DNA of 64,000 nt from DASZIT01 sp963770635 (lineage in GTDB: Bacteria > Actinomycetota > Acidimicrobiia > Acidimicrobiales > RAAP-2), in contig CAVYQI010000006.1 in NCBI GenBank assembly GCA_963770635.1, forward strand, positions 744,001-808,000, written 5' to 3'. Positions 25,577 through 34,134 of the stretch are shown piece after piece; position 1 is the stretch's first letter; each line of letters starts with the position of its first letter. The position numbers were made by a program, and so were the translations under genes. The notes under the pieces were generated by a model. That model did not search any database. It saw only the letters and a program-made list of their open reading frames with translations, and was not told the origin of the DNA.

Positions 25577-26705
25577 CGCTGACCTCCTTCGCTAGTTCCC
25601 GGTAGGCGGTCGCCCCTCGGGAGGCTGGGTCGAATGCCGTGATCGGTTGGCCAAACGACGGTGCTTCCGATAGCCGGACGGTTCGAGGAATGACGCTCCG
25701 ACACACCCGGTTGCCGAAGTGCTCCCGCACCTCGGCGGCCACCTGGTCCGAGAGTTTGGTCCGGGCGTCATACATGGTCAGCACGATGGTGGAGACATCC
25801 AGCCCGGCGTTGAGGTTGGATGCCACCAGATGGACGTTGCGCATCAGCTGGCTCAGTCCTTCCAGGGCGTAATACTCGCACTGGATGGGCACCAGGACCT
25901 CGTCGGCGGCGGCCAGAGCGTTGACGGTGATCAGCCCCAGCGACGGGGGGCAGTCGATCAGCACGAAGTCGAAATCGTCGATCACCGTTTCGATCGCCCG
26001 CTTCAACTTCATCTCCCGGCTGAACGCCGGCACCAGCTCGATCTCCGCTCCGGCCAGGTCGATGGTGGCCGGGGCCACGAACAGGTTCTTGGTGCTGGTG
26101 GGTTCGATGCAGTCCTCGAGCGAGGTGTCCCTCATGATCACGTCGTACATCGATCGCTCGAAATTCCGGGCGTCGATACCCAGGCCGGTAGTGGCGTTCC
26201 CCTGCGGGTCGAGATCGATGACCAGGACCCGGAATCCGAGCTCGGCCAGGGCGGCGCCGAGGTTGACGGACGTGGTGGTCTTGCCCACCCCGCCCTTTTG
26301 GTTGGCAACGGCCAGGATGCGGGGGAGCGGGTTCTTCGAAGCCGCCTGGACCACCGACCCGTCGGTTTCCGCCGGAACGGGACTGGCCCCCGCCGCGACT
26401 TCCGGTACCGCCTTCGCCGCCGCTCTGGCCGGCACCGGTTGGGTCTCCACCCGGGTCTGGGCCTGGGCGGGGCGAGGGGCTGGGGCCGCCCCGACCGGGG
26501 CCGGCTCCGGTTCAGGCTCGACTACTGGCTCGGGGTCCTCTCGGACCTCTGGAAAAGTCTCAACCTCTGCGGGAGGTGTCTCGACCGATTCGACCACGCT
26601 GACGGGTGATTCCGACGGCGGATCCGTCGGCCCCGAGGAAGGATTCGGATCCCTCTTTCCTCGCAGGGACGACTGATCTCGATCTCTGCGGCGGCCGCGC
26701 ATCAT
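25563..26705 (-). CDS. parA: chromosome partitioning ATPase ParA (Soj), with long N-terminal tail
   Basis: The deviant Walker A Lys-Gly-Gly-Val-Gly-Lys-Thr-Thr-Thr-Ser lies at residues 137-146, followed by Asp-Leu-Asp-Pro-Gln-Gly-Asn and Leu-Ile-Asp-Cys-Pro-Pro-Ser. The 380-residue length exceeds the usual 255-330. The first 125 residues are Pro/Glu/Val/Ala-rich and presumably disordered. The frame is open throughout and starts well after an AT-richer gap, so the tail appears genuine, although a later start near residue 120 cannot be excluded. Partner parB is downstream and two parS sites lie just upstream. Confidence 0.95.
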   Translation of the reverse strand: MMRGRRRDRDQSSLRGKRDPNPSSGPTDPPSESPVSVVESVETPPAEVETFPEVREDPEPVVEPEPEPAPVGAAPAPRPAQAQTRVETQPVPARAAAKAVPEVAAGASPVPAETDGSVVQAASKNPLPRILAVANQKGGVGKTTTSVNLGAALAELGFRVLVIDLDPQGNATTGLGIDARNFERSMYDVIMRDTSLEDCIEPTSTKNLFVAPATIDLAGAEIELVPAFSREMKLKRAIETVIDDFDFVLIDCPPSLGLITVNALAAADEVLVPIQCEYYALEGLSQLMRNVHLVASNLNAGLDVSTIVLTMYDARTKLSDQVAAEVREHFGNRVCRSVIPRTVRLSEAPSFGQPITAFDPASRGATAYRELAKEVSGGAT

Positions 26706-26782
26706 CGTCTCCTCAGAGCATCAGGGGTCAAGGACCACATACTCCCTTCCATTGGAGGGCAGGTCAAGTCTTTCTGGTGCAA

Positions 26783-26798
26783 CGTTTCACGTGAAACG
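26783..26798. repeat. parS site 1
   Basis: The perfect 16-bp palindrome CGTTTCACGTGAAACG contains the canonical ParB-binding core GTTTCACGTGAAAC. It lies about 80 bp upstream of parA. ParB nucleation here close to oriC is expected. Confidence 0.93.
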
Positions 26799-26967
26799 AG
26801 ATGTCACTCCGATTAGCCCAGGTCAGGCCCTTGCGCCCCATTTCGCCTCGGTCAATCCGCCTCTCGAGACCCGATCACACTGGCTCCGATCGCCGGATCG
26901 CTCAAGTTGGTCGGGAGATCCCCGGACCGCGGACCGGAGGCAGAAGTTGGGAAACCCCGAGTCACAT

Positions 26968-26981
26968 GTTCCACGTGGAAC
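26968..26981. repeat. parS site 2 (symmetric variant)
   Basis: The perfect 14-bp palindrome GTTCCACGTGGAAC differs from the canonical core by one symmetric change per half-site. It lies 185 bp from site 1 in the parA-rsmG gap. Symmetric variation argues for retained ParB binding. Confidence 0.8.
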
Positions 26982-27009
26982 CCGGAGGCTGGGTACCCGC
27001 GAGGCCGGG

Positions 27010-27681
27010 TCAGAAGAGCGGCCGCTTGGCGGGAATTCCGGTCCGTCGGGGGAACCGATCCGGCGTCTGAACCTGCTTCGCCATCACCTGATAGCCGAAC
27101 CTCCCCCGGTGGCGGCCGTCTGGTATGGGTGCCAGCCCCAGCTCCTTGAGGCCCTCGACCGGCCACCGGGCTGACGAGTCTCCATCCGGTGGTTCTGAGA
27201 CCACCAGGATTCCGCCGACCTCGAGGAACGGAGCCGCACACTCGGCCGTGACCGCCGGAGAGCCGAACGATCGCGCCGCGACCAATTCGAATCTCTCCTG
27301 CAACGACGGGAGCCGGCCGGACTCCTCGGCTCGTCCTCTGACCACCCTCACCCGATCAGATACCCCCCAGACCCGGATCTCCTCGGCTAGGAAATCCGTC
27401 CGGCGGTGGTTGGCATCGAAGAGCGTCAACTGCGTTCCCGGCCACACCGCCGCCAACACCAAGCCCGGGATCCCTCCACCCGTCCCCAGGTCGAGGGCGG
27501 TGTTCGGACCTCTACCCAGATAATCCTCGGCGACTTGGCAGAATCCGAGGGAGTGGTCGATCTGCTCGTCTATCGCCATCCCGCCCAGGAACCCTAAACC
27601 GACCGAACGCTCGAGGATCGGTCCCACTACCTCCGTGAGGTCGTGGTTGGCTCGATGGAGATCGTCGGGGAGTCGGGGCAT
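27010..27681 (-). CDS. rsmG: 16S rRNA (guanine-527-N7)-methyltransferase
   Basis: This 223-residue RsmG/GidB has motif I Leu-Asp-Leu-Gly-Thr-Gly-Gly-Gly-Ile-Pro-Gly-Leu and the Ala-Ala-Arg-Ser-Phe-Gly segment after strand 4. It methylates G527 of 16S rRNA; loss gives low-level streptomycin resistance in many bacteria. I take the ATG at 27681; the frame is open 49 codons upstream without family similarity. Position between jag and parA is conserved. Confidence 0.95.
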   Translation of the reverse strand: MPRLPDDLHRANHDLTEVVGPILERSVGLGFLGGMAIDEQIDHSLGFCQVAEDYLGRGPNTALDLGTGGGIPGLVLAAVWPGTQLTLFDANHRRTDFLAEEIRVWGVSDRVRVVRGRAEESGRLPSLQERFELVAARSFGSPAVTAECAAPFLEVGGILVVSEPPDGDSSARWPVEGLKELGLAPIPDGRHRGRFGYQVMAKQVQTPDRFPRRTGIPAKRPLF

Positions 27682-27731
27682 TGTGGGTTCCGGTAATGCA
27701 ACGGGATGGCCGACTTCGGCCTGGAAACAAC

Positions 27732-27760
27732 AATGGCACCGGGCTGAGCCCGATGCCATT
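27732..27760 (-). terminator. hairpin between jag and rsmG
   Basis: The outer arms AATGGCA / TGCCATT and inner arms GGGC / GCCC form a long imperfect hairpin in the gap after the jag stop. Read on the minus strand it is followed by a T-rich stretch (TTGTTGTTT with one G), so it could terminate the rpmH-to-jag operon before rsmG. Confidence 0.6.
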
Positions 27761-27787
27761 GAGAGGTCTATGCGGAGGAGCCGGGAA

Positions 27788-28762
27788 TCAAGAGACGGGC
27801 TCGATGACGACGTACCTCGTCGGATCATCTCCCTCGGATCGGGTTTGGACCCCGTCTATGTCATTCACGGCGTCGTGGACGACTTTGCGATCGGCGGCAG
27901 TCATCGGCTCCAGCGCCCGCTCCGAGCCCGACTCCTTCACCTCGGCGACGATCCCCTCGGTGAACCGTCGGAGCGCGGCCGACCGCTTCTCGCGGTAGCC
28001 GCCCACATCCACCAGGATGCGATCGGTGCGACTCTCCGACTGGCGCTGCACGAAGGTTCGGGTCAGGTCCTGGACGGCGGAGAGGGTTGCGCCCCGGGGG
28101 CCGACCAGCAGACCCAGGTTGTCGCCGGACGCCGCGACTTCCACGGTCTCTTCGTCCAGCTCCCGAACATCGATCTCCGCCTGCAGTCCGAACTCGCGGA
28201 TCAACCCGGCCATGAAGTCCTTCGCCGCCTCCCCCTGCTGGCCGATGGTCAGTGACTCCTCCACGATGCCCTCCTTCTCCTCCGGTCCTCGTCCGGATTG
28301 TTGCTTCACAGCTTGGCCCGCTCCTGCGGGTGACGAACCGTTGACGGCCGCCCCATCCCGGCTCCGCCGGTTGGGATCCGCTCCGTTGGTGGCTTCTGAC
28401 TTGCCCCGCCGGGAGCCATTGCGATTCCGGGCTTGAGATCCGTCTTGGCGCGACTGGGTCGCCTGCCGCCCCATCTCGCCCGACCCCGTCTTCCGCGCCG
28501 TTCGGTCGCCTGACGATGAGCTCGGACTGTCGCTCCCGGACCGGCGGCGCTCCGGGCGCTGGCGCCGGCCTCGCTTGGGTGGGGGAGTGACCGGCCGAAC
28601 CCGGGCCTGCACTCTCGCTTCGCCTCTCAGGCGGCCGAACAGCCCCGCCTTCGGCTCGCTGAGCACCACGAACTCGGCGTCATCTTCCGCAACCCCCAGC
28701 AGATCAAGGGCAGATTCCCTTGCCTCACCGAGCGACTTTCCACTGGCTTCCACCCACTCCAC
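27788..28762 (-). CDS. jag: Jag/SpoIIIJ-associated RNA-binding protein (KH-R3H)
   Basis: This 324-residue protein has a Jag-N domain at the start (Gly-Leu-Phe-Gly-Arg-Leu-Arg-Gly-Glu-Ala), then a roughly 110-residue Arg/Ser/Gly-rich linker. A KH domain (Leu-Leu-Val-Gly-Pro-Arg-Gly-Ala-Thr-Leu) and a C-terminal R3H domain (Glu-Pro-Met-Thr-Ala-Ala-Asp-Arg-Lys-Val-Val-His) follow. It likely binds RNA and acts with YidC, whose gene ends just upstream. The linker is longer than in Firmicutes. Confidence 0.93.
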   Translation of the reverse strand: MEWVEASGKSLGEARESALDLLGVAEDDAEFVVLSEPKAGLFGRLRGEARVQARVRPVTPPPKRGRRQRPERRRSGSDSPSSSSGDRTARKTGSGEMGRQATQSRQDGSQARNRNGSRRGKSEATNGADPNRRSRDGAAVNGSSPAGAGQAVKQQSGRGPEEKEGIVEESLTIGQQGEAAKDFMAGLIREFGLQAEIDVRELDEETVEVAASGDNLGLLVGPRGATLSAVQDLTRTFVQRQSESRTDRILVDVGGYREKRSAALRRFTEGIVAEVKESGSERALEPMTAADRKVVHDAVNDIDGVQTRSEGDDPTRYVVIEPVS

Positions 28763-28765
28763 AGC

Positions 28766-30052
28766 TCATCGAGCCTTTCGTTCGCGTTTCGCCTTCGACC
28801 GAGGATGTTCCTTCGGTGCGGTCCCTTCCCCCGGCGGCGAGCTCCCTGCCCGACTGGGGTTGTTTCTATTGCCCCGGGTGGCCGACCCCGGTTTGGGGTT
28901 GCGGCTGGCTCCCGATCCATTCGACCCGCTTCCCTTCGAGGTAGCCGGCTTGCCGACACCCGGAGCAGAGCCGTTCCCGCCCGATGCTTTGGCCCGGCCG
29001 TTGGCGCCGTTGGCGCCGTTGGCGCGGGCATTGGCCGGCGTCGACCTCGGACTCGGCTTGGCTGTCCCCGACCCACCCCGCCGGGTGGTGCCGGCGCTGG
29101 GCTTCGAAGACGAGGGGGGTCGGGATCGAGCGATCTCTCGCTCGCTCCGGTCCGACTTGGAACCCGAGGGTCCTTTCGGCGGGATGGCTTTGGAGCCGGC
29201 CGAGGGGGCTGGCGGGGGACCGCCCACAACTCCCCGGCGGAACAGCACCTCCTGCGTCCCGATACGGATGGCGCTCGAGAAGATGAAATAGACGTTGATG
29301 ATAGCGGCGATATTTAGGTAAATGAGTCCGAAGATAAGCGGCATGTATTTCTGCAGCATCGCCGCCTGGGGGTTGGCTTGATTGGCCCCGGGGTTTCGGG
29401 CATTGAGCCGACTCATTTGCAAGTATTGCAGTCCGACCGAGGCCACCACCAACAACAGGTACGGGGCGCCGGCCAGGACCGAACTGTGGTGCGAGAACAG
29501 TTTCAGGGCAAAGTCCATGCCGAAGGCATTCAGCGATCCCGCCGGCTTGGCATGGGTGATCGCCGTGTACATCTTGGTGGCGTGGCCGATATACCGGGGT
29601 TCGGCCACGACGTGGGCGGGCACAAAGGTCTTTAGTCCGCCGACAATCGACGATTTGGCCGGAATGGTAACCGTGTTGGTAATTCCCCGAATTACATCGT
29701 AGAGAATCAGGAAGAAGGGCAGCTGTAGCAACATCGGGAGACAGCCAGAAGCCGGGTTCACTTTGTGCTCTTTGTAGAGCTTCATCATCTCTTCATTGAG
29801 CGCCGCCCGGTTCTCAGGCCCCTTGTACTTCTGCTGGAGCTTCTTCATCTCCGGCCCGAGGGCCTGCATCGCCGCCATGTTCTTGGTGCTCTTGACGGTG
29901 AGCGGGGTCAGCACCGCCATCACGGCGATCGTCAACAGGGCGATGTCCACCGGGTAGACCGGGATGACGGAGTAGAGGATGGCCAGCAGGTCGGCCACCG
30001 CCTTGAGAAGCGGCTGGAAGATCGACCCGATGTCGTGGCTCAAGGAGCTCAT
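28766..30052 (-). CDS. yidC: membrane protein insertase YidC
   Basis: This 428-residue YidC/Oxa1-type insertase puts proteins in the inner membrane alone or with Sec. Five core helices are evident up to about residue 285, with the cytoplasmic loop Leu-Gly-Pro-Glu-Met-Lys-Lys-Leu-Gln and Pro-Ala-Ser-Gly-Cys-Leu-Pro-Met-Leu-Leu-Gln. The last 140 residues are a Ser/Gly/Arg/Lys-rich disordered tail, typical in type but long; basic tails can bind the ribosome. Its start overlaps the yidD stop. Confidence 0.96.
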   Translation of the reverse strand: MSSLSHDIGSIFQPLLKAVADLLAILYSVIPVYPVDIALLTIAVMAVLTPLTVKSTKNMAAMQALGPEMKKLQQKYKGPENRAALNEEMMKLYKEHKVNPASGCLPMLLQLPFFLILYDVIRGITNTVTIPAKSSIVGGLKTFVPAHVVAEPRYIGHATKMYTAITHAKPAGSLNAFGMDFALKLFSHHSSVLAGAPYLLLVVASVGLQYLQMSRLNARNPGANQANPQAAMLQKYMPLIFGLIYLNIAAIINVYFIFSSAIRIGTQEVLFRRGVVGGPPPAPSAGSKAIPPKGPSGSKSDRSEREIARSRPPSSSKPSAGTTRRGGSGTAKPSPRSTPANARANGANGANGRAKASGGNGSAPGVGKPATSKGSGSNGSGASRNPKPGSATRGNRNNPSRAGSSPPGEGTAPKEHPRSKAKRERKAR

Positions 30053-30336
30053 GGCATCCTCCCTTCAGGCACCGGGTCGACCCCATGGCCTCCCCAGGGA
30101 TGGCAGCGGGCCAACCGCCGGGCGGCCAGGGACATCCCCCGGATCGGGCCGAAGGTGCGAATGGCCTCTTCCGCGTAGGCGGAGCAGGTCGGGAGGTACC
30201 GGCACCCGGTCGGGCGGCCCGCCCGGAGCTGCTGATAGGCGTGGATGGCCGCCAGCAGGACCCGCGTCACCAGGCCCGGCGTCGAGGCGTCGCCGGGCGT
30301 CTCCACCGGCGTCTCAGCCTCCTGAGTGATTGGCAT
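30049..30336 (-). CDS. yidD: membrane protein insertion efficiency factor YidD
   Basis: This 95-residue member of the YidD (DUF37) family has the conserved Cys-Arg-Tyr-Leu-Pro-Thr-Cys-Ser-x-Tyr and Arg-Leu-Ala-Arg-Cys-His-Pro-Trp-Gly-Gly-His-Gly-Val-Asp-Pro-Val-Pro. It overlaps rnpA by 23 bases and yidC by four bases. Confidence 0.95.
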   Translation of the reverse strand: MPITQEAETPVETPGDASTPGLVTRVLLAAIHAYQQLRAGRPTGCRYLPTCSAYAEEAIRTFGPIRGMSLAARRLARCHPWGGHGVDPVPEGRMP

Positions 30337-30727
30337 CAGTTCCCCTTATCTTCCCGTTGGCGGGGTCTGACTCCCGGTTGGCGGTCGCAACCCGCACAGC
30401 TTGGCTCATGGCCACCCTCAATTCGTCAAAAGAGAGCCCGGTGGCGCCCGGGCCGGCGCTGACCAGGTAGGCGCCTGGGGATAACCCGACGTCCCGGGTC
30501 GAGACGATGGCCCGGAGGCGGCGCCGGAGGCGATTCCTCTCCACCGAGCCTCCCAGCTTCTTGCCCAGTGCGTAAGCGACCTCGGCCTTTGACCAGGAGT
30601 TTTGCCGCACGAACTTCACGCGAAGGGGGCCGGAGGCGCCAGAGGTGCCCGAGGTGCGGAACTGGTCGAAGGTACGTTGCGACCGGATTCGCCCCACTCC
30701 TACGCCGGCTGGTTGGACAACCGACAT
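30314..30727 (-). CDS. rnpA: ribonuclease P protein component
   Basis: This 137-residue basic protein assists the RNase P RNA in 5' processing of tRNAs. The core has Val-Glu-Arg-Asn-Arg-Leu-Arg-Arg-Arg-Leu-Arg (the RNR signature) and Lys-Lys-Leu-Gly-Gly-Ser. An N-terminal segment with Arg-Ile-Arg-Ser-Gln-Arg-Thr-Phe matches the usual start region. I used the ATG at 30727, nine bases after rpmH. The frame upstream overlaps rpmH and is not expected. Confidence 0.93.
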   Translation of the reverse strand: MSVVQPAGVGVGRIRSQRTFDQFRTSGTSGASGPLRVKFVRQNSWSKAEVAYALGKKLGGSVERNRLRRRLRAIVSTRDVGLSPGAYLVSAGPGATGLSFDELRVAMSQAVRVATANRESDPANGKIRGTDANHSGG

Positions 30728-30735
30728 CGCCGGTC

Positions 30736-30870
30736 TCAGGCCGAGAGCCGTTGCCGGCCCTTCAGGCGGCGCGACTGAATCACGGCCCGCCCTGCCTTGG
30801 TCGACATCCGCTTCCGAAAACCGTGGGTCTTGGCGCGCTTTCGCACGTTTGGCTGATACGTCCGTTTCAC
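30736..30870 (-). CDS. rpmH: 50S ribosomal protein L34
   Basis: This 44-residue, highly basic protein is read from a GTG at 30870: Met-Lys-Arg-Thr-Tyr-Gln-Pro-Asn at the start, Lys-Thr-His-Gly-Phe-Arg-Lys-Arg-Met in the middle, and Gln-Arg-Leu-Ser-Ala at the end. Length and sequence are standard for L34. AGGAAG lies just upstream of the GTG. It opens the rpmH-rnpA-yidD-yidC-jag operon. Confidence 0.97.
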   Translation of the reverse strand: MKRTYQPNVRKRAKTHGFRKRMSTKAGRAVIQSRRLKGRQRLSA

Positions 30871-31228
30871 AATTCCACTTCCTTCCTCGCCCTGAACCGT
30901 GGACTTGAACGCCCGGTGCGGCAGGGGGGCCCGTCAATTGACTCGGGCAATTCCGTACATAGTAGGCGCGAACAGGAGCGACGCTCTAGTCGGCGATCTC
31001 GTCGGCAAAACCCCTGCGCACGGTGTACCGTTCCGTCCACAGCAGGAACGCCGGCCTCGGGCGGCTGCCCGTACCTTCGTTCCCTGCCGAATTGAACGAC
31101 ATGCAGCAGTCAGGTACAGCGGTCCCCGGCCCCTCCAAATTACGGATGAATCGAGATTCGAGAAGCAGTAATCCACAGATGTGGATTTCCTTGTGGACCG
31201 CTTTGGCTGCTCAAGGGCGGAGGCCCAC
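30871..31228. promoter_or_regulatory. rpmH-dnaA divergent promoter region with DnaA-box-like motifs
   Basis: This 358-bp gap lies between divergent rpmH and dnaA. Close to dnaA it holds TAATCCACA (31169-31177), its near-inverse TGTGGATTT (31180-31188) and TTGTGGACC (31191-31199), all close to DnaA boxes. This layout suggests autoregulation of dnaA by DnaA. I see no gene here. Confidence 0.6.
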
Positions 31229-32635
31229 GTGAACGACACCGAAGGCTTGTGGACCCTGTGCTCCAAGGCACTTCGAGAGCAGGTGTCAGACGCCAGTTGG
31301 CAGGCTCTCCTGTCCGGAATAACACCGATCTCCATGGCTGACAACGAAATCGTGCTGGGGGTGCCCAACACCCTCATCCGCGACCGGGTGGAGGCTCGAT
31401 TCCTGGGTCTGATCAAAGACACGGTGGTCAGCACCGTCGGCGCCCCCCTGGAGATCCGGCTCGAGGTGGTGGCTCCGCTGCACGAGCCGGCCGAGGAGCA
31501 CCTGGCCGGCGTCGAGCTCGAAGACGTCATCGGCACCCTGCCGGAGCCGGGTGCGGCCAGAACCTCCAATCGCCGCGGCGAGCGCGGGCACAAGGACCGT
31601 TCGCCGTCGGTCGCCCCCGACAGCCGCTACACCTTCGACACCTTCGTCATCGCGTCGTCGAACCGCTTCGCCCACGCCGCCGCCCAGTCGGTGGCCGAGA
31701 CGCCGGCCCAGTCCTACAACCCCCTCTTCATCTACGGCGACGCCGGACTGGGCAAGACCCATCTGCTCCATGCCATCGGGAACTACGTCCTCGAGAACTA
31801 CAAGAGCCGGCACGTTCGCTATGTCTCCACCGAGACCTTCATGAACGAGTTCGTCGACGCCATCCGGACCAACACCACCACCGCCTTCAAGCGCGGTTAC
31901 CGCGAATGCGATGTCCTGCTGATCGACGACGTCCAGTTCATGGAGGGAAAGGAGTCCCTGCAAGAGGAGTTCTTCCATACCTTCAACTCCCTCTATGGGG
32001 CGTCGAAACAGATCGTCCTGACCTCCGACCGACCCCCCAAGGCGATGGCCACCCTGGAGGACCGCCTTCGCAGCCGCTTCCTCATGGGGCTCATTACCGA
32101 GGTCCAGCCGCCGGAGCTCGAGACCCGGTTGGCCATCCTCCAGACCAAGGCCGAGCGCGAGCAGGTGTTCGTCCCCGACGAAGTCCTCCAGTTCATCGCC
32201 ACCCACGTGAAGGACAACATCCGGGTCCTCGAGGGCGCCCTCATTCGGGCGACCGCCTTCGCCAGCCTCAACCATCAGCCCCTGACCCTCGAACTCGCCG
32301 AGACCGTCCTGGCCGACATCGTCTCCGCCGATCAACCCCGACGGATCACCCCACAGATGATCCTCGAAACCACCTCGGAGACTTTTGGATTCAGCATCGA
32401 CGAGCTTCGCGGACCCAACCGGCGCCGGCCCCTGGTCACCGCCAGACAGGTCAGCATGTATGTCTTCCGCGAGCTCACCGACTTCAGCTTTCCGGCCATC
32501 GCCCGGGAGTTCGGCGGCCGTGACCACTCCACGGTGATGCACGCGGTGCAGAAGATCACCAACCTGATGAAGGAGCGCCAGCAGATCTACAACCAGGTGA
32601 CCGAGTTGATCCTCCGCATCAAGAGCGGCACCTGA
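31229..32635 (+). CDS. dnaA: chromosomal replication initiator DnaA
   Basis: This 468-residue initiator starts from the GTG at 31229, with GGAGG five bases upstream. Domain I spans about 1-80, then a linker. The AAA+ domain has Walker A Gly-Asp-Ala-Gly-Leu-Gly-Lys-Thr-His at 170-178 and Walker B Leu-Leu-Ile-Asp-Asp-Val-Gln-Phe. Domain IV has the DNA-binding signature Gly-Gly-Arg-Asp-His-Ser-Thr-Val-Met-His-Ala. It binds the DnaA boxes in the following oriC gap. Confidence 0.98.
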   Translation: MNDTEGLWTLCSKALREQVSDASWQALLSGITPISMADNEIVLGVPNTLIRDRVEARFLGLIKDTVVSTVGAPLEIRLEVVAPLHEPAEEHLAGVELEDVIGTLPEPGAARTSNRRGERGHKDRSPSVAPDSRYTFDTFVIASSNRFAHAAAQSVAETPAQSYNPLFIYGDAGLGKTHLLHAIGNYVLENYKSRHVRYVSTETFMNEFVDAIRTNTTTAFKRGYRECDVLLIDDVQFMEGKESLQEEFFHTFNSLYGASKQIVLTSDRPPKAMATLEDRLRSRFLMGLITEVQPPELETRLAILQTKAEREQVFVPDEVLQFIATHVKDNIRVLEGALIRATAFASLNHQPLTLELAETVLADIVSADQPRRITPQMILETTSETFGFSIDELRGPNRRRPLVTARQVSMYVFRELTDFSFPAIAREFGGRDHSTVMHAVQKITNLMKERQQIYNQVTELILRIKSGT

Positions 32636-32950
32636 CCCGTGTTCAGCCCTTCCGTCCCTACCGGCGTGCCTCCTCACGCCCCTTCGCCGGGCTGCACAGG
32701 TCCTGTGGACATTTGGTTGTCAACCTGTGGCAAATCTGTGGAGTTCGGCATCCTTGTCCATACCTTGTCGCCTCCCAGCCCAGCCTCCAGCCACCCCCAC
32801 GGGAAACAGGGGATGGACGGTGGAAACAGAAAGGTGCCCTACGCTGCACCGACCGACATGGATCCACAATCCACAGCCCTTATTACCACCACTCTTAATT
32901 TTAAGTACTTAAAAGACAGTCAAACCGACAACACGGGAAAGGACTCCTAG
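32636..32950. other. origin of replication (oriC) between dnaA and dnaN
   Basis: This 315-bp non-coding gap is at the place where actinobacterial oriC lies. DnaA-box-like sequences include TGTGGACAT (32704-32712), TGTGGCAA (32726-32733), TTGTCCATA (32754-32762) and the GATCCACA/CAATCCACA pair (32861-32875). An A+T-rich stretch (about 32880-32930, with TTAATTTTAAGTACTTAAAA) fits a duplex-unwinding element next to dnaN. Boxes are degenerate, as in other high-GC actinobacteria. Confidence 0.85.
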
Positions 32951-34102
32951 GTGAAGTTCCGCTGCGAACGCGATTCCTTGGTGGAGGTGCTGACCACCGC
33001 CGGGCGAGCCGTCAGCTCACGTACGACGACCTCGATAGCCCTCAGCGGGGTCCGGATCGAGTCGGAAGGTAACCGGCTGATGGTGGTGGGCACCGATCTC
33101 GATCTCACCGTGCACGTGTCGACCGAATCCATCGGCCTGTCCGACGGTGTATGTGTGGCGCCGTCCAAGCTCCTCACCGACATCGTGCGCTCCCTGGAGC
33201 CGGGCGCGGTCACCGTCGAATCCGAGCAGGACAAAATCGAGATCGCCGCCGCCCGCTCGCGTTTCAGTTTGCGCACCTTCCCGGCCGATGACTTCCCCAC
33301 CCTTCCGGAGCCTCCGGCGCCAACCACCCTGCTTCCGGCCACCAGCCTGGTCAACGCCCTCCGTCAGGTGGTCCGGGCCGCATCCAATGACGACGCCCGC
33401 CCGCTGTTGACCGGGGTGCTGATGGCGGCGGAGGGGTCCGGCATCCGGCTGGTCGCCACCGACTCCTACCGGCTGGCCCTTCGCGACATCGAGGGCAAGA
33501 ACGAAGCCCTCGAAACCACCCAGATCCTGGTGCCGGCCCGGGCGCTGGCCGAGCTCCAACGCCTGTCGGCCCTGGGTGCCGACGGCAAGGACACCAAAGC
33601 CGGGGCCGACGGCAACGGTGCCGGTCCGGGTCCCACCGTGGGGCTGTCCATCGGCGAGCACGATGTCACTTTCACTGCCGGGGACGTCCAGGTGAGCACC
33701 CGGCTGCTTGACGGGAGTTACCCCGATTACCGCCAACTGATCCCCGCCGAGTACCCGAACCGGCTCCATGTGGGCAAGGACTCCCTTCTTGATGCCCTCC
33801 GCCGGGTCCGGCTGCTGGTCCGCGACAACACCACCCCGGTGCGGCTGTCGATGCGGCAGGGCGGGGTGGATCTCACGGTCGTTTCCCAGGAGGTCGGGGA
33901 TGCCAGCGAGACGGTGGATGCCGATTTCGAGGGAACCGATCTCACCATCGCCTTCAACCCCACCTACCTGATTGACGGCGTTGACGCCGTCATGGGTGAC
34001 GAAGTCATGCTCGAGACCATCGATGCCACCAAGCCGGCCACGGTACGAGGGGCGGAACAGTCCGAGTTCCGTTATTTGTTGATGCCCGTCCGTGTGTCGT
34101 AA
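32951..34102 (+). CDS. dnaN: DNA polymerase III sliding clamp (beta subunit)
   Basis: This 383-residue ring-forming clamp has three repeats of the clamp fold and starts from a GTG (Met-Lys-Phe-Arg-Cys-Glu). Recognisable stretches are Val-Gly-Thr-Asp-Leu-Asp-Leu, Ala-Thr-Asp-Ser-Tyr-Arg-Leu-Ala and the C-terminal Tyr-Leu-Leu-Met-Pro-Val-Arg, the hydrophobic pocket that binds polymerase. A Gly/Asp-rich insertion near residue 215 is a minor lineage feature. Confidence 0.98.
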   Translation: MKFRCERDSLVEVLTTAGRAVSSRTTTSIALSGVRIESEGNRLMVVGTDLDLTVHVSTESIGLSDGVCVAPSKLLTDIVRSLEPGAVTVESEQDKIEIAAARSRFSLRTFPADDFPTLPEPPAPTTLLPATSLVNALRQVVRAASNDDARPLLTGVLMAAEGSGIRLVATDSYRLALRDIEGKNEALETTQILVPARALAELQRLSALGADGKDTKAGADGNGAGPGPTVGLSIGEHDVTFTAGDVQVSTRLLDGSYPDYRQLIPAEYPNRLHVGKDSLLDALRRVRLLVRDNTTPVRLSMRQGGVDLTVVSQEVGDASETVDADFEGTDLTIAFNPTYLIDGVDAVMGDEVMLETIDATKPATVRGAEQSEFRYLLMPVRVS

Positions 34103-34134
34103 GCCATGATCGGCAGGTCCCCGGTGGTCGGCCC

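Noticed and set aside
31221..31232. CACGTG near the dnaA start as a third parS site
   Set aside because: Only the central hexamer matches; the outer bases lack the GTTT/AAAC arms. The same holds for other CACGTG occurrences in the window.
31286..32677. 463-residue minus-strand frame opposite dnaA
   Set aside because: It is a shadow of dnaA in high-GC sequence, without recognisable similarity.
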